NCBI RefSeq assembly: GCF_037038585.1
Contig: NC_092523.1
Span: 32,341,501-32,405,500 of the forward strand
Origin: Patagioenas fasciata
Lineage: Eukaryota; Chordata; Aves; Columbiformes; Columbidae
Direction of reading: 5' to 3'
DNA length: 64,000 nucleotides
Shown: positions 25,301-36,300 of the stretch, in pieces
Layout of the letters: each line of letters opens with the position of its first letter
Position numbering within the stretch: the stretch's first letter is position 1
Notes under the pieces: model-generated
What the model was told of the DNA's origin: nothing
Seen by the model: only the letters and a program-made list of their open reading frames with translations
The model's database searches: none
Program-made: the position numbers and the translations under genes

Positions 25301-28300
25301 TTAGCAAAACAGCATTTTGGGAGCTGTTGCCAACTCTTAATGTTTCACAAAGATAAATTTTTAACATAAAATTGTTCCTTTTTTGTCCATACTTCGTGCT
25401 GAGGTACATGTAGCTGTGCCCAAATTTCGTTGTCATTGAGTGGGATGTCTGTTTCCAGGAAAACCAAAAGCTCTAGAAATATTTAACTGAAAGGCAAATA
25501 AATAAGTCTTAAATGTAATTCAAATGTGACAAATATGCCTTATGACACCTGGAAGCCCTGACTAAAACTGATATCAAATAAAATGTTCAGAACTGACAGT
25601 AAAGTATTATTCTTAATAGTCAGGATCATCCTCAGATACCACCAGACTGGAACTGCTCACAATAATGTGAGAAGACACAGTCATTATCCGGACAGTTCCC
25701 ACATGAAGCATTATTACCAGTTTCCTTTTCTTTGGTCAGAGTACAAATAAATTGCTTAGAATCACTTTTATTGTTTTGATTTTGTATTATTTTCATTTAT
25801 GATATTGACTTACTCCCCTATGATAATTTGGAAGTGCAATTATTTCGGACAAAATTATCATCTTTATCTGAAATCACAGTAATGATGAGGAGAAAGAAAA
25901 CCATTTTACTCAGCTGGTAAACTGAGTGATATAGCTATGCAGCAACCGTCACTTTTACTGCTTGTAGACAGTTTGGGGAATTTGGTGTGTCAACAACTCA
26001 CCTGAATACAGCTTTATTTACGGCTGGAGAAGGAGTAATTTCTTCTTGTATTTAAAAAAAAAAAAAAAAAAATGCATATTTGGCAACTTGTGGTCATAAA
26101 AAGTTTTGCCAGAGCAGTTATGGATGTGTGCAATGGCTTATATTATCTGACTTTTCTATTAGTTCGTAGCATGGACAGTTTCATAGCTTTAGGAAATGTT
26201 GAAGAGAGTAGATGTTTAGCCCATTAATTAAAGTTATCAGGCCAAGCCTGCAGCTGAGGCAATTGTCATGTTATTACTGTGACTTACCTTCTCACATGTG
26301 ATAATCACTATTCCAAAACTCTGCACATGGCAAAATGTTTTGGTATCAGTCCAAGGTTTCATCACCATAAACTGATCTATCAACACCATTGTTTCTTGGC
26401 TTAGAATTAAGAGAGGTGGAAAAGCAATACTGTGTCTTTTTTTCTCTTAGTCAAAAACTTACAGGCATTTTTCAGTTTGGTTTTAATACAAAAAATATTC
26501 TGGGCTACAAAGTAGCCTTTCAAAGCTAGGATTGAAAATGAAATACAGCTACTGTATGTGAGGATATAATTGGTTCTGTTCTTTCTCAGCTTTGCTTGCC
26601 TGTGCTCTTTTGAGCATGCAAAGCAGTGAGGTATTCAGAAATATATGCTGTAAATGACTCATTTTATTTAGGAACACCCACTGTCATTAAACAGGATGGT
26701 CTTCCTTCCTTCATTGGAAGACAAGACTCAAAGGTGAAATAAAACTTCTGTAACACAGCAGTATTGTTTTCAGAAAATCACATTTTGGTTTCTCCTTCAG
26801 GGTCAAAAACCAGGGGAATGTGTGGTTTTGTGCTTATACACCTGTCTACAAATATATTAACAAACATGTAACATACATATTATATATAAGTATTTCTGAA
26901 TGTAGAAAAAATTGTCTGTGCATATACGTACAGTGTATAAAGGCTACATTTAATAGTTTCTTTTAATGTTGAGATTACTGGTGATTCAAAATGTAAGCAT
27001 TTTTAGATTCTATATACATCTCAATAATGTTAATAAAATATAAGTATTTTAAGAGATTCTCTGACCACATATATTTCAAATGAATTAACAGTAGCCTTTC
27101 ATTTAGTGATGGCTTGTGCTAAATTCTTCATGAATTATGTGTGGCTGTGTGCAAGCAGCATAGACGAAAAGAGACATTCCAGAATCTCCACAAGAATGTG
27201 GCATTAGCTTTTAGAAATACAAAAACTGCTATGATTGCTCTCAGTATCATAGAAGTTTCTGCCTCTGATTTCAGTGATCTTAAGAATATTTAATCTTGTG
27301 AAATTTTGCTGGCCTTTCCTGAAGGCCACTTGAACTTAACTTTTTAATTTTTTTAGTAAGATAATAAATTTTTTAAAATCCTACAAAACTATTTTTTTCA
27401 TGACAACTCCTGAAAGTCCTGTTCACATAGAACTCTTTCTCAGATCAGTGGAAATTTTACGTACTGGCGACTTACTGGATCAGACTGTTGTTCCCCAGTT
27501 TTGCAGTGGGAGCCATCCTCTCAGCTTTGCTGAGATTCTGTTGGAGGATCTGAACCTTATCTATAAAAATGTATTTTCAATGTGGCCCAAATTCAACAAG
27601 CCACGTGTACAAATACTAATGGCCAAATAAGTCCAATATTTATTGATTGATTAAGCAGCATGGCTGTACGGCTCATTAGTGCATATCTGTATGAATGAGA
27701 TTCCCAGTCATAGGGAATTAGGTTTGACAGTGTTGGCGATGACTTCAAAAATGTGTTTTCGATGATTACCGTGATTGCCCTCATACTATTGTCAGTAAAA
27801 CAATGTAAAGTTACACTGTGGACAGATTTTAAAATCTTAGCACTTAATATGTCAGCCTCATACAAATTTTGCATTTTCTTTTCTTTTTTAGCTATAATGG
27901 CATTTCTGTTTGACTTAAAGGCTTTAGTGGACATGATGTCTATTGGTACACTTCTCGCTTATTCACTTGTGGCAGCCTGTGTCCTCATTCTCAGGTGAGT
28001 GTCATGGTTTAACCCCAGCCAGCAACTAGAACCACAGCAAACCCTCACCCACTGCCCCCCTCCCCAAGTGGGATGGGGAAGAGAATTGAAAGGGAAGAGA
28101 AGAACTCGTCAGTTGAGATAAGAAAAGTTTAGTAAGACTAATAATAAATATAACTATAAAAAGTAATAACGCAATTGGTCATGAAGTCCAGTTGCGCTGA
28201 ACAGCCAGTCCTGGAAGGGGAAGTACCCCTGGTCCTGAAGAGCCAGTCCCAGCAAAAGAGCAAAAAGGCAAAAGGCAATTGGCCAAAAGGCAAAAAAAAC

Positions 28301-31300
28301 CCCAAACCAGCAAAATGGCAGACTAATGAGTTGCAAAACCCAAACTCTCGAATGGAACAGAAGTAATGAGCTGGAAAAATGAATGCCAGCTATATATGGA
28401 GCATGATGCTAATGACAGGGAATATTTCATTGGCCAACCTGGATGTCAGTCTGGGTGTTCTCCTGTTATTCTCCCCCCAGCTGCTATTTGCACCTGAAGC
28501 TGGAAAGGTCCTTGGTATCCTTGGCAACAGCCAAAATACCCATGAGTTCTTACATTCTTTTCATACCAACTCAAAAACACATCTAGCTACCAAAAGCCAA
28601 ACAAACATTGACTCTATCCCAGGGAAAAAGCAGTGTTATCACATTAGTCTCACACTAAATCCAAACCAAAAGACCATGCTAGCTACAAAAAGAAAACATT
28701 GTAACTGCATGAAGAAAATTAACTCAATTTTAGCTAAACCAGAATGGTGAGTCAAAAACATCCTTTGTATTCTATTTTGGTTTATTTTGCATTGGTCAGT
28801 ATATAATCAGAAGTGACATTTACAGTGTATTTTCTTGCTACATAGCTAAATGTTTTAAAAATAGCTGTACACATATAAGCAATTACTAAGAAGCAGTGAT
28901 CCATCAAAGAAAACACTGATACATTGTCATACCAGTATAGCCGTTAGTCAAGTCAAAGCCTCATGTGAAATCTAGACACCTTTTATGTTCCAGAAGATGT
29001 ACTGGTCCAAGCATTAGTCCCAAAGGTATTAGAAGCAAGCTTGTGTCCAAAACTCGGTGAATGATATTTTGATATAAACATAATCTATGTTGTACATCTG
29101 GCCTGTTACATAGTAGAGATGTATGTGAAAGATGTAAGTGTTCTAGGGAGGTCACAGGATGAACTAGTTCACATAATTGCTTTGTATTAGCATGGTTAGA
29201 AATGTAAGACCAAACAAGAGTTTCAATGTGTGGTAGCCCTAGAAGAGAGTGCAAATATTATCTCTCAATGAGATTATAAATACTTGTCAGTAAAACTCTG
29301 GTATCTGTTCTGTTTTTATAGCTACTGAATAATATTGATATATTGGTAGCCAGAGCTCACATTATTAGGTATTACTCTTTTTAACTTAAAAGTTACTTAA
29401 GGCTAAGTAATTAACTTTGAAAAGTGTAACAGCTTAAATTCAGCTCCAATTCCATTTGCCATAATTTACACTTCAAAAGAGAAGATTATTTTATCCCATA
29501 GTAACTTAGTTAACATATGAATTTAAAAAATAGACTTAAATTCTAATGAAGCAGATGCAAAATGTCAGTTTATGCCAGTGAGGAGGTCTCTTACAGTATG
29601 GGAAGCAAGTCAGAATGAACTTGCCACTGCTGAAAAGCTCCCCTACCCTTTCCCTGCCATTGACCACCAGATACAGTCCCCTTTTTTTATACAAGACTGG
29701 TCATTTATCTGACCCACTGGTGCAGTAACAGCTTAAAAAGCTGCCCCAAAAATCCCTAAACTCAGCAAAACAGTGAGTTGCATTGTTTGTTTATATGTAT
29801 AGTGACTCACAATATATGATGTTGCAGTGTGGTTATAAATTGGGAAATTCTAAATCTCTACTGCAAAGAACTTAGTATTTAAATACTTTCCTAGAGTCAT
29901 ATTGCTTCAAATCCCAAAGTAACCTTTACTTTTTTATTATGCTGGGTTTTTTATGCATAGGTACCAACCCAATTTAACCTACGAGCAACCAAAATATTCT
30001 CCAGAAAAAGCAGCTTTGGCTGCATCTGAAAGGGAATCTGCAGTAAGTCAGTCACAGATAAATATGATACAAGAGAATCACTTCAGTCTTCAGGCCCTGA
30101 TTAATCCATCCAGTTTCCCTACAGAGCAGACTGCAACTACTGTTAACTTTTTAGTGAGTCTATTAGGTAAGTATCAGCTGTCCAAACTGATATAATGTAT
30201 TAACATAAATAATGGAATTTTAGCAAAGACAAAATTAAAAATCCTGTGATAAGCTGCCTTCTTTCACTCATAATTAATGTATCATTCTGCAGAATGCTTT
30301 TATACGTCTTGATGGATCTAACTTGTAGTCTACTATATTTTCTTGTAATTAACCATTTTCATGATAACATTTCATACTGAAGACTTGCTATCATTCTTCT
30401 TAAAAAGTCACTTCCTCTTCAATGCAGAGATTAAGTGACCTCCCCATCTTTTTTTTTTTTTTTCACACAGCTTTCTTGGTTTGTTGCTTGAGTGTCCTCA
30501 CTACATATGGGATTCATTTCATTGCTAACTTGGAGCCCTGGAGCATCGGCCTTCTTGCTGTGTTGGTGGCATCCTTCATAGTTACTCTTCTCCTCATCCA
30601 AAGGCAGCCTCAAAACCAGCAGAAAGTGGCCTTTATGGTGAATAACTTTATGTTATTATCTAATGAAAGGTTTGGAAGGATTTGGACGGATTTGGACAAG
30701 TGGGAGTGGGGCAGAGGGAGAGAGAGATGGTCCTTTTTCAGGCGTTCTTTCGTTATTGCACTGCCACTGTTGCAGGGTTTTTGGTGAAAGGAAGCGTAGC
30801 AGACGCTCACAGCTGCATCATTGGCATGTGAATTCCAGTTCAGGTCTTCTCAGGACTCAAGAAAGGGTTTCATTGCCCACAGACTGAATGTGTGACATGC
30901 GTTAGGAGCATGGCTGCAGAAAATGGCTGTACCACTGATGGTGTGGGCAGCTGCTATTACAACTAGTGGATCTGGCAACGTAGATCTAGGTATTCTTTTA
31001 GTCACATCCACAAAGTACACATTGCTGACACCCATGTAATTTTAAACCTCAATTTAAGCACTTAGAAACCAGAAAATCATTCAGAAATGGATTCGTGTGG
31101 AGTCACTTGTCAGTGTTGTGTGCAGTGGTTTGGATCACAGTACAGCTTGGACCTCACAGAGTATAAAAAGACTTTCATTTTGAGCTTTCACTTATGTTTT
31201 AAGATCATTTGTTTAATAGAGTATTTAATGGCAATAATGGAGGTAATACTGTTGAAGGTCAAGGAATCTGGTGGAACTGCAGGGGCAGTTCATAAACAAG

Positions 31301-32504
31301 TGATATATAAAAATATACAAATAATATTTTTCAGCTGTAGATTCAGGAATTCATTAGTATATGTTAAGCACAAACTGGAAAGATTCTGTGCACAGCCTTA
31401 GATAATGTATTTTAAAAATCATTTGTGTTAAAAGTTTAAGATACATAGAAAACAGTGGTTAAACCCAGTGACAAAGAAAATTCCACTGTATTTCAAGAAG
31501 AAAATTTTCCTATTGTTGTTAGCGAATAAATGTGTCGCCTCTAGTTTGTTGTATAACTCAAGTGTGACATGCAAGAAATTACATTTAATGCTACAGACAA
31601 ATATTTCCTTTTAGGTTCCACTATTGCCATTTTTGCCATCATTAAGTATTCTGGTAAATATTTACTTGATGGTGCAATTAAGTGGAGACACCTGGATCAG
31701 ATTCAGCTTCTGGATGGGACTTGGTAGGTACTTCTGTTCATTTCAATCACCTCTTATGTTAGGACTGAATCTCAGAACATTTCTTATCGTGCTTTAAATA
31801 TCTGAATAAATGTCTGTGTTTTAATAAGTCAGCTGGTATTTCTGATCAAAACAAGAGTATGCCTCAGAAGGGGTATATATATGCAGCCAAAACTGTAAAT
31901 ACAGTTTGCGGTAATCGGAAGAATCGAAGTTATAGGACTAATTCGACTAAGCCACATTTTTTTCCTAATAAATATAGCTACAATTTTGCAGAGACTGCTT
32001 TGTAGCAGTGTTCTTCCCAGTACATCGCTCATTCTCCTTTAAGATATAGAAAATCGCATTAATTCCATCCAGACATAAATCAGAGATAGTAGTTTCCATG
32101 ACCTGTTAGAGCATTCATTTACACAGCAGTGATGCACCGTAATCTAGTGCCTGCACTTTCCATAAAAACAGGAAGACCTGAAGCACGACCTTTAATTCAG
32201 ATACCTGAAGAAGAAACTTTTTTGGGAAAATATGTTCAGCCAGAGAGTAATATCTAGCTACTTTTCAATGCACTGCATGCCTGAAAACCCTATTAACTCT
32301 TCTTTCCTTTCACAAGGCTTCCTCATTTACTTTGCTTATGGCATCAGACACAGTCTTGAAGGTCATCATAGTGATGGAGATGATGATTCTTGTTCAGAAA
32401 ATAGTGGGTTGCAAGAAAAGGACCCTGTGGAAGAAGTGGATGAACCTGAAAATGCAAATGAAAGTGATCAGTTTCTTGCACGTGAGAGGACAAGTGAATG
32501 TTAG
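15963..32504 (+). CDS. SLC7A2: SLC7A2, cationic amino acid transporter CAT-2 (spliced, 11 coding exons per isoform)
   Basis: Plasma-membrane carrier of the APC superfamily, CAT subfamily, predicted 14 membrane segments; moves arginine, lysine and ornithine and so supplies arginine for nitric oxide and polyamine synthesis. Joining 15963-16338, 17569-17724, 19789-19954, 20529-20665, 21314-21536, one of 24045-24184 or 24582-24718, 27892-27994, 29961-30166, 30471-30637, 31615-31723 and 32317-32504 gives one continuous frame. Length is 655 residues with the second cassette or 656 with the first, close to mammalian CAT-2. Landmarks: APC motif [11 protein letters not shown] at 43-53, VGELWAF at 107-113, N-glycosylation sequons at N227, N234 and N240 in one loop, the C-terminal permease segment from about 550, and an acidic tail ending TSEC. 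All introns are GT-AG. Start: ATG in ACATCCACCATG context, matching the family N terminus. Confidence 0.97.
16339..17568 (+). other. SLC7A2: SLC7A2 intron after first coding exon
   Basis: Phase 1 intron with no other feature recognised. A TGCATG (the RBFOX-type word) at 17551-17556 lies 12 bases before the acceptor GAAG at 17568; the polypyrimidine tract before this acceptor is poor. Confidence 0.85.
17569..17724 (+). CDS. SLC7A2: SLC7A2 coding exon 2
   Basis: Starts GTACATCAAG, completing Gly126 and reading [18 protein letters not shown], the conserved CAT stretch after TM3. It runs to residue 177 in a hydrophobic segment ([11 protein letters not shown]) and ends with the first base of Gly178. 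Donor TCAG|GTAAGA. Phase 1 to 1, 156 bases. Confidence 0.95.
17725..19788 (+). other. SLC7A2: SLC7A2 intron
   Basis: Phase 1 intron. Apart from an 18-base poly-T at 17921-17938 nothing is recognised. Confidence 0.85.
19789..19954 (+). CDS. SLC7A2: SLC7A2 coding exon 3
   Basis: Encodes residues 178-232, beginning [20 protein letters not shown], then a TM segment ([12 protein letters not shown]) and the start of an external loop with sequon NLT at 227-229. Acceptor TTTGCTCTCTAG; donor ACAAA|GTAATT. Ends two bases into Lys233. Confidence 0.95.
20529..20665 (+). CDS. SLC7A2: SLC7A2 coding exon 4
   Basis: Begins GAATTTCTC, completing Lys233 and giving [16 protein letters not shown] with sequons at 234-236 and 240-242, then the TM segment [20 protein letters not shown]. 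Ends ACTG at Gly279. The donor is GTATAG, weaker than the other donors of this gene but required by the next exon's phase. Introns on both sides (19955-20528, 20666-21313) hold only an AT-rich run and an AAC repeat near 20478. Confidence 0.94.
21314..21536 (+). CDS. SLC7A2: SLC7A2 coding exon 5
   Basis: Encodes residues 279-352, [16 protein letters not shown] then a TM segment and [21 protein letters not shown], highly typical of CAT proteins. Acceptor TTTTTTCAG; donor ACAAG|GTAAAG. It ends two bases into Ser353, the common junction to which either alternative cassette is joined. Confidence 0.96.
21537..24044 (+). other. SLC7A2: SLC7A2 intron before the alternative cassettes
   Basis: Phase 2 intron of 2.5 kb with a 21-base poly-A at 23824-23844. 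The last 50 bases carry TGCATG at 23998-24003 and 24021-24026, the second 18 bases before the cassette. The polypyrimidine tract TTTGCTTTTTACTCAG is good. The only extended ORF through the end of the intron is the extension of the cassette itself. Confidence 0.8.
24045..24184 (+). CDS. SLC7A2: SLC7A2 alternative cassette exon, CAT-2B-like
   Basis: First of two mutually exclusive exons encoding the fourth intracellular loop and flanking membrane segments (residues 353-399). It reads [20 protein letters not shown], then [16 protein letters not shown] and ATLSSGAVA. It resembles CAT-1 in the same region ([19 protein letters not shown]) and is one codon longer than the second cassette, the length difference known between CAT-2B and CAT-2A, so I assign it as the high-affinity, inducible CAT-2B form. 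Lys at 370 is unusual (see findings). Enters at phase 2, leaves at phase 1; donor GCAG|GTGAGA. Assigning 2B rather than 2A relies on remembered family differences. Confidence 0.88.
24185..24581 (+). other. SLC7A2: Intron between the two alternative cassettes
   Basis: A 397-base spacer. It is rich in A and C from about 24381 to 24485, including CTAAACCAAAACTAAACC near 24458, then becomes T-rich before the acceptor TTTTTCTGTTCTAG at 24581. It is long enough for normal splicing, so steric exclusion does not by itself explain mutual exclusion; the reading phase does. Confidence 0.8.
24582..24718 (+). CDS. SLC7A2: SLC7A2 alternative cassette exon, CAT-2A-like
   Basis: Second mutually exclusive exon, reading [35 protein letters not shown] and ATLTAGVIS. 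It is 137 bases, one codon shorter than the other cassette, with Arg at residue 370. Human work mapped the low affinity of CAT-2A to an Arg at the equivalent position and to a missing residue about 12 further on; both are seen here, so I call it the CAT-2A (hepatic, low-affinity) form. Same phases as the other cassette (2 in, 1 out); donor TCTG|GTAAGC. Confidence 0.88.
24719..27891 (+). other. SLC7A2: SLC7A2 intron after the cassettes
   Basis: Phase 1 intron of 3.2 kb. It holds TGCATG at 24775-24780 and 24821-24826 close to the second cassette, an alternating GT/CA tract around 25214-25290, and a 19-base poly-A at 26054-26072. No other exon or mobile element recognised. Confidence 0.8.
27892..27994 (+). 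CDS. SLC7A2: SLC7A2 coding exon 7
   Basis: Encodes residues 399-432, [20 protein letters not shown] then [14 protein letters not shown], the conserved CAT segment that follows the cassette. Acceptor TTCTTTTTTAG. The donor is CTCAG|GTGAG, whose sixth base T (28000) is the first base of an inserted LTR. Reading through would meet TGA at 27996-27998 at once. Confidence 0.96.
27995..27999 (+). repeat. Target-site duplication, left copy (also the splice donor)
   Basis: GTGAG, identical to 28747-28751 on the other side of the LTR. These five bases are positions +1 to +5 of the donor of SLC7A2 coding exon 7. Confidence 0.85.
28000..28746 (-). mobile_element. Solo LTR of an endogenous retrovirus
   Basis: A 747-base solo long terminal repeat lying antisense to SLC7A2. 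The + strand starts TGTCATGGTTTAACCCCAGC and runs through CAGCAACTAGAACCAC, a C-rich block, GGGATGGGGAAGAGAAT and GTTGAGATAAG, the familiar 3' part of a common avian LTR read backwards. The other end, on the minus strand, reads TTCTGGTTTAGCTAAAAT then GAGTTAATTTTCTTC, the usual 5' part. A TATA-like TATATA near 28391-28398 suits a minus-strand promoter. Flanks are a perfect 5-base duplication, GTGAG, as expected for ERVL or class I integrases. No gag, pol or env is present, so the proviral interior was lost by LTR recombination. Terminal TG/CA has decayed at the right edge. Confidence 0.88.
28747..28751 (+). repeat. Target-site duplication, right copy (second potential donor)
   Basis: GTGAG followed by TC, so the right copy also reads AATG|GTGAGT, a good donor sequence. 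Before integration the donor must have been CAG|GTGAGTCAAA, with the T now at 28752 as +6. Confidence 0.85.
28752..29960 (+). other. SLC7A2: Rest of SLC7A2 intron after the LTR
   Basis: AT-rich intron. A 97-codon minus-strand ORF at 28961-29254 stands out in an otherwise stop-rich stretch, but has no recognisable domain. The acceptor TTTTTTATGCATAG ends at 29960. Confidence 0.75.
29961..30166 (+). CDS. SLC7A2: SLC7A2 coding exon 8
   Basis: Starts GTACCAACCC, completing Arg433, giving [20 protein letters not shown], a large polar loop (about residues 433-492) with little membrane character, then NFLVSLL, the start of the next membrane segment. The loop has many Ser, Gln and Glu and is the least conserved part against human CAT-2. 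Donor TTAG|GTAAGT. Confidence 0.94.
30471..30637 (+). CDS. SLC7A2: SLC7A2 coding exon 9
   Basis: Residues 502-557: [18 protein letters not shown], a loop, [16 protein letters not shown] and [12 protein letters not shown]. Acceptor after a 17-base T run and CACACAG; donor TATG|GTGAAT exactly at a codon boundary. Two membrane segments and the start of the family's conserved C-terminal domain. Confidence 0.95.
31615..31723 (+). CDS. SLC7A2: SLC7A2 coding exon 10
   Basis: Residues 558-593: [36 protein letters not shown], a hydrophobic pair typical of the conserved C-terminal part of CAT proteins. Acceptor CCTTTTAG; donor CTTG|GTAGGT. The introns on either side (30638-31614 and 31724-32316) show no recognised element. 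Confidence 0.95.
32317..32504 (+). CDS. SLC7A2: SLC7A2 last coding exon
   Basis: Starts GCTTCCTCAT and encodes [17 protein letters not shown], closing the final membrane segment, then a cytosolic tail of about 45 residues rich in Asp and Glu ([23 protein letters not shown]) ending ERTSEC and TAG at 32502-32504. Mammalian CAT-2 ends in a similar way (TSEF). Acceptor CCTTTCACAAG. Confidence 0.95.
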
Positions 32505-33229
32505 TCTATACAAGCATGCAAGTCTTTTAAACCTTAAATTGACATTTTACTTGCAGACTGAAATTTCAAAAGCTTTCTGCCTATTGCAAGTGTTTACTAC
32601 AAGGCCTGGCTGATGTTTTGGACAAGCTGCTAATCCATCTTCATCATTGCAGACCTGACAGCATGGAGATTAATACTTAAATTAAAAAACAAATGAGGAG
32701 TACCTTTTGGCAAGCAAAAATTTTGGGTGCATTGTTTGAACTGTCATCCAAAATCACTGCCAGTCACAGAATATGAAGAATTTTACAACAGCCTGCAAAA
32801 ATTTCTGAACATTTGACACTGCGTTGTGAACACAAGTGCCTTTTTTACCTTCTCCTTACCTCTGTTGCAAGTTTTGGTCACAATCTAATAGCTCTCTTTT
32901 TTCTACAGAAGTAACTCTCACAGGAGTTAAATTGCAGATAGGCCTGGAAAGTATTTGCAAAACAAATGGTAATTGTACAGATCTGATACTTTGCAAAAAG
33001 TAGAGCATCGTGCATTTATATAAAAAGAAATAATTGCTTACCCTTACCAATCTGCAGTCATGGAGAACTCAAACAGTGAAGATACTTCAAAGGCTCTTAG
33101 TTCCTCTAAATAGTATTCAAGATTTCTGCTTATGTGAATTCCTTTCCTTTTAGAGATACCGTGTGTGTAAAATAATACTTCCAAGAAGAGCTATGCTGTT
33201 TTCTGCAAAAGCATCTGGGAAATAATAAC

Positions 33230-33375
33230 AGAATCACAGAATGGTTGGGGTTGGAAGGGACCTCTGGAGATCATCTAGTCCAACTCGCCTGCTGAAGCAG
33301 GTTCACCTATAGCAGATCGCACAGGAATGTGTCCAGGCGGGTTTTGAATGTTTTCAGAGAAGGAGACTCCAACTA
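33230..33375 (-). mobile_element. CR1 LINE 3' end fragment, antisense, in the SLC7A2 3' UTR
   Basis: Read on the + strand it begins CACAGAATGGTTGGGGTTGG, then AAGGGACCTCTGGAGATCATC and TAGTCCAACTCGCCTGC, with the later part GTGTCCAGGCGGGTTTTGAATG: the reverse complement of a CR1 3' terminus. It is 5'-truncated to about 145 bases, and the right boundary is approximate. Confidence 0.85.
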
Positions 33376-36300
33376 ATCTGTAGGTCGCAGTATTGACAGG
33401 GACATTCGTATACGAAGGGCCAGGATTTTAAAAATAACTTCCCTAAAGTAAGAACTGTCTTGGACTTTGTCATGGAGAGTTGCAATCTGTTGCCAGTACT
33501 AATTACTGGTATTAATCTCTGCTGGTAGGTATCATATAAAAACTTTAAATCCTGTGAGAGCTGAGCACAGTGAAAGCTATGTCGCTATGTTAGTTGACAG
33601 CGAAAAGCACCTTAAAATGACTAGAATTTCACCAAAAAAAAAAAAAAAGAGACTAGTTAAGCTGCTTCTGTCTCCTGTTCTTTTTCACAGCAATAAATAC
33701 ATGCTTTTTAATCTTAAAATGACTTCCACTGTTGTAAGAGAGAAGTGTGCCTAAATGTTGAAGGGCAGGAGAAGTGCTTCTCAACAGAGAACCCTGCAAT
33801 GGGCTGATACTCCACCGTGGAGCAGTTCTGAGGTTTCCAGCCTGATCCTTTCTTCCCGGTTTGAACTGGGAGGAGAGGGTCCTGCAGTGCCAGCCGCAGC
33901 GGGAGGACAGGCGTGTGCTGGTGCACCAGTGTCCTCTACTGGCTACTCAGAATTAGGAGAAGCTATCTGAAAATCTGAGGCATGAAATAGGTGTAGCACC
34001 TACCTCTTAACGGAAGTTCAAGCCTATACAGCCTCTAAATGCAACTGCATTTAGGGACCGTTGTTCTAATGATTGGTGGTCCTTAGAAATGGATGAGACA
34101 GAGGATGAGGAAAAACTATACTGTAGGTGGCAATAGGATACCATTTTTTAATATATCTGAATCCATCCAAAATTGTTCATGTTATAGCCACTTTTTTCCA
34201 CAATTCATCATTGTTTTACAAATGCCATTAAAGAAAGACTCAAATCTCATATTAGACTAATACAAGTAGATGCTATACTAAGTAAATATTTGGTCGATAG
34301 GAATGGATAGGAATTCTCAGGGCAGTTGCTAGACCTACTGATAATTTTCAATACCTCTGTCCAGTGAATGTCCATGTCGGTTGGATCTCCTATTTTAATT
34401 GTACTTCTCCACTGAAGCCCATTTTTATGCCAATAATGAAAAAAAGAACTACATGTTCTTGTTTGAAATACTAGAAATTTAAGACTTTCCAGGCTTTTGA
34501 AAGGAATACAATATAGTAACTCTTAGATATGTCAAAACAAAGGTTTTACGTGTAAGTAACCAGAAAACTGAGTAAATGAATGTATGTTATGTTGTTTTTA
34601 ATCCCACATGGATTTCAAATGGAGAAGCTAATGCTTTTCCTGATCAGCTGCAACTCTGTCAACAGCATGGCTTCTTCAGTGGTTATACTTTCAGAGGACA
34701 TTCTTAATCTGTCTTGCCCAGTACTCTTAAATCCTCAGCTGCAAAAAATGCCATTGCTGTGGGAGCAAGTCAGCAGTGCTCAGACAAAGCTTTTGCATCA
34801 CATCTTTACAAGCCTACAGTGAAACACAGCTCTGTTAAAAGTCCTTACACATCTTGGTGTGTGGGAAGCAGTGACATTTTTTTCTATGGTTGCTGATGCT
34901 GCAGAGCAGGCGAGCCAGGCCCCCACGACGCGAAGTCCTGCTATTCTGTGATGTGCAAGGAAGATGCCATTCCCTCCCAAGGCCATCATATAAAATGTAT
35001 GTGTGCACACCTGTCTATGTGTTTGCATCTTTCTGACATTACCATATAGTGCTTTTGATGTACTGATTGAGATAATTTCTATACTTGCACTGGAATTTTC
35101 CTTTGAAGGGATACTGTCAATATACTAAGTTTCTGACTAAAGCAGGTGCTAGCTAAGGCTTCTGGGGATAGAGGAAATAAATATTCCAGCTTATTTACCT
35201 AATGGATGTGTCAGCACTTTGTGTATTGACAGTTTCCCCTTTTATTTGTATTAATATTTCTCCCCTTTGTTATAGAAATCAATTATATAAAAAGAAAAGA
35301 ATGTGCCTGTACAAGTGTTGCTAAGGGAGATGGGAGCAGCCGCAGCACAGGGAACTATCCACTTAACTAATGAGATATAAAATGTAATTAAATGAAAGTC
35401 ATTGGGTATTCTTGGTTGTTTCAAATGTGCAAAGCTTATTTATATGTGTGTATAGTTAAAGTCATTATTAGTCAGTGGCTGAGGAAGAACACCACAAGCC
35501 AGAAGTAAGACATTTGTGGTAATTTGGGTGTGTATTTTTATATGCAGTCTTAAAATTCCAGGTGCTTTAGTGGGACTTTGCAGGAGCAGGCCACTTGAAG
35601 GACAGCCACGCTAGTCGTTACCTGCGTGCCATGTATGGAACAAATCCTGGTTTTGTTCTGGGTTTGCTGTGTGTCTGTATTTGCCAAGGGAGCAGCTGAA
35701 AGCACAAGTCCAGTGGAATTAAATTGTTGTTATTTTTTAACATAGTTGTTGATATTGTAAATTGTTCTGTGCAAATAATAATGGTATGTGTCAATACAAA
35801 ATATCTTTTATTGGAGATAGCTTATTGGTTTTTTTCTTCCTTTGTGGAGAAAAATCCCCCAAAACATGTATTCTTGTCATTACATTCTGGACGTGCCTTT
35901 AGATAGAGGAATTATGCGTACCTAGTTGGATTTTAAGAAAGTAAACCGAAGCATATTTAAGGGAGAACAAATAAATCTTTTTGTTCTGAGGGATAAGAGA
36001 TAACATTTCTGTATAATTTATGTTAACTAAAGTGATCTTCTTGTGGTATTCCAGTCCTAATTCTGCAACAGGAAATTTTATGAGGCATCTTAGATTTCAT
36101 TGTCTGCTGGACAAAACTGTTCTGTTAACAATAGTATGTTTTTACCTGTACAAGTGCTGGTTAGATTTCTGAAATGTCATATTATGTGTATGTTACAATG
36201 TGTTAAAGCTATTTATATTACCTGATGTTAGAGAATTTTCACTAGTAAATGGCAAAAGTAGTGATATATGTTTACTTATGTACTTACTTTAGAATCTAAC

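Noticed and set aside
28379-28750. 123-codon ORF inside the LTR
   Set aside because: It runs on the strand opposite to the LTR sense and stops at the duplication. LTRs do not normally code; it is a chance frame.
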